The notes under the pieces were generated by a model, which ran no database searches, was not told the origin of the DNA, and was given only the letters and a program-made list of their open reading frames with translations. Shown piece after piece: positions 5,813 to 6,798 of a stretch of 6,798 bases of DNA. The position numbers and the translations under genes are program-made. This DNA comes from Syntrophomonas sp. UBA4807. Lineage in GTDB: Bacteria; Bacillota; Syntrophomonadia; Syntrophomonadales; Syntrophomonadaceae. Every line of letters starts with the position of its first letter. The first letter of the stretch is position 1. The stretch spans positions 1 to 6,798 of the forward strand of contig DHGD01000037.1 of the NCBI GenBank assembly GCA_002402575.1, given 5' to 3'.

Positions 5813-6798
5813 TATCTTTTCAATACCTGCAGACGTTGAAAAATCCCCTCTCTTTTGGCGTTTGCTTCCAGCAATTTGCCCTGTTCTTTGGCGATGACCT
5901 CAGCAGGAGCCTTGGCCACAAACTGTGGATTGTTGAGTTTGGCATCGGCCTTGGCCATCTCTGTTTCAGCGGTTTTCATCTCCTTGAGCAGACGCTGCAC
6001 CTCTTTATCCACATCAATGGCCCCGCCCAGGGGAACGTAAATCTCGGCTTCAGCCAAAAGGCTGACCGCGGCCTGCTGCGGCTTGTTGTCCAGCTGCTCC
6101 GCTATCCGCACCTCCTGCAGGTTGGCCATGTCCGCAATCAGGCTGTGGTTGGATATTAGCATGCTGCGCACTGCCTTATCCGCCGCCACCACCAGGGCCT
6201 GCAGGGGGGTGCCGGGATTGACGGAGAACTCAGCGCGTATATTGCGGATGGAACGGATTATCTGCATGATCAGCTGCATGTCCCGGACTGCCACCGGCCA
6301 TACCGCGCTTCCAGCGGGCCAGGCATCCAGCATGATGGTGTCATGGTGGCCGGGGAGGTGCTGATAGATCTCCTCAGTAATGAAGGGCATGAAAGGATGC
6401 AAACCGCGCAGTATATCCATCAACACCGCGACCAGTACGTTTTGGGCTGCCAGGCGGCTGCGCTCTTGCGCACGGTTGAACAGGCGCGGTTTGGCAAGTT
6501 CGATATACCAGTCACAAAATTCATCCCAGATAAACTCGTACAGTTCACGCGCCGCTTCTCCAAAATCGTATTTTTCCAACATCGCGGTTACCGCGGCCAT
6601 ACGGGTGTTAAGTCTGGAAATGATCCAGCGATCCGCCAGAGTGAGGTCTTTCTCCCCCAATTCAATATGTTCGTAGCCATCCAGATTCATCATCACGAAT
6701 CGGGAGGCGTTCCAGATCTTGTTGGCGAAGTTCCTGGTGTTCTCCACCTTCTCCCAGTTGAAGCGCACATCGTTGCCTGGAGTTACTCCGGTGGTCAG
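5812..6798 (-). CDS. valS: Valyl-tRNA synthetase, C-terminal part (cut by window edge)
   Basis: ValS charges tRNA-Val with valine. The window contains the last 328 residues; the catalytic HIGH and KMSKS regions lie beyond position 6798. The fragment begins with TTGVTPGNDVRFNWEKVE, then NFANKIWNASRFV (23-35), the region that follows KMSKS in ValS. Next comes the anticodon-binding domain from LADRWIISRLN (55-65) through LHPFMPFITEEIYQHL (133-148), then IRNIRAEFSVNPG (184-196). The last 75 residues, after YVPLGGAIDVDKEVQRL, form the charged coiled-coil arm typical of ValS, which separates it from IleS and LeuS. The reading frame is open to the window edge without a gap. Its TAA stop (5814-5812) shares one base with the proposed folC start, so the two genes are probably cotranscribed. 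Confidence 0.97.
   Translation of the reverse strand: MTTGVTPGNDVRFNWEKVENTRNFANKIWNASRFVMMNLDGYEHIELGEKDLTLADRWIISRLNTRMAAVTAMLEKYDFGEAARELYEFIWDEFCDWYIELAKPRLFNRAQERSRLAAQNVLVAVLMDILRGLHPFMPFITEEIYQHLPGHHDTIMLDAWPAGSAVWPVAVRDMQLIMQIIRSIRNIRAEFSVNPGTPLQALVVAADKAVRSMLISNHSLIADMANLQEVRIAEQLDNKPQQAAVSLLAEAEIYVPLGGAIDVDKEVQRLLKEMKTAETEMAKADAKLNNPQFVAKAPAEVIAKEQGKLLEANAKREGIFQRLQVLKR

Overview
The window is a compact chromosomal stretch in which every gene lies on the minus strand, so transcription runs from high to low coordinates. In transcription order it holds the 3' part of valS, folC, a DUF47/PhoU-like gene, a Pit-type phosphate permease, rex, a small DUF4321 membrane protein gene, maf, radC and the 5' end of mreB. 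Protein sequences, strong AGGAGG-type ribosome binding sites, frequent GTG/TTG starts and a roughly 50% G+C appearance suggest an anaerobic member of the Clostridia (Bacillota). The order valS-folC followed by DUF4321-maf-radC-mreB resembles Syntrophomonas/Desulfotomaculum-like lineages. That placement is a judgement from memory of gene order, not a search result. I see no RNA genes, CRISPR arrays, mobile elements or plasmid functions.

Right part (4529-6798): valS and folC touch at valS's stop codon. The folC reading frame is clearly conserved upstream of its first ATG/GTG/TTG codon, so its real start appears to be a non-canonical ATT exactly where a TAATG stop/start overlap would be expected. 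Middle (2806-4528): a 108-bp gap carries a well-formed promoter with three TTAACA-type repeats at 11-bp periodicity ahead of a perfect TATAAT. This is the architecture of a Gram-positive PhoP (Pho box) promoter, and it drives the overlapping DUF47-pit pair for phosphate uptake. The DUF47 Shine-Dalgarno sits in the loop of a small perfect hairpin.

rex (2078-2707) seems to have its own promoter, whose perfect extended -10 overlaps the pit stop codon. A perfect 9-N9-9 inverted repeat starts at the predicted transcript start. An intrinsic terminator follows rex. A second extended -10 promoter immediately after it starts the DUF4321-maf-radC-mreB unit, which leads into the cell-shape (mre) genes beyond the left edge.

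Functionally these are mostly housekeeping genes: tRNA charging, folate polyglutamylation, phosphate import, NADH/NAD+ sensing, nucleotide-pool sanitation and cell shape. No wholly new system is evident. The points most worth a second look are the regulatory DNA in the three intergenic gaps, the folC start, and the uncharacterised DUF4321 protein.
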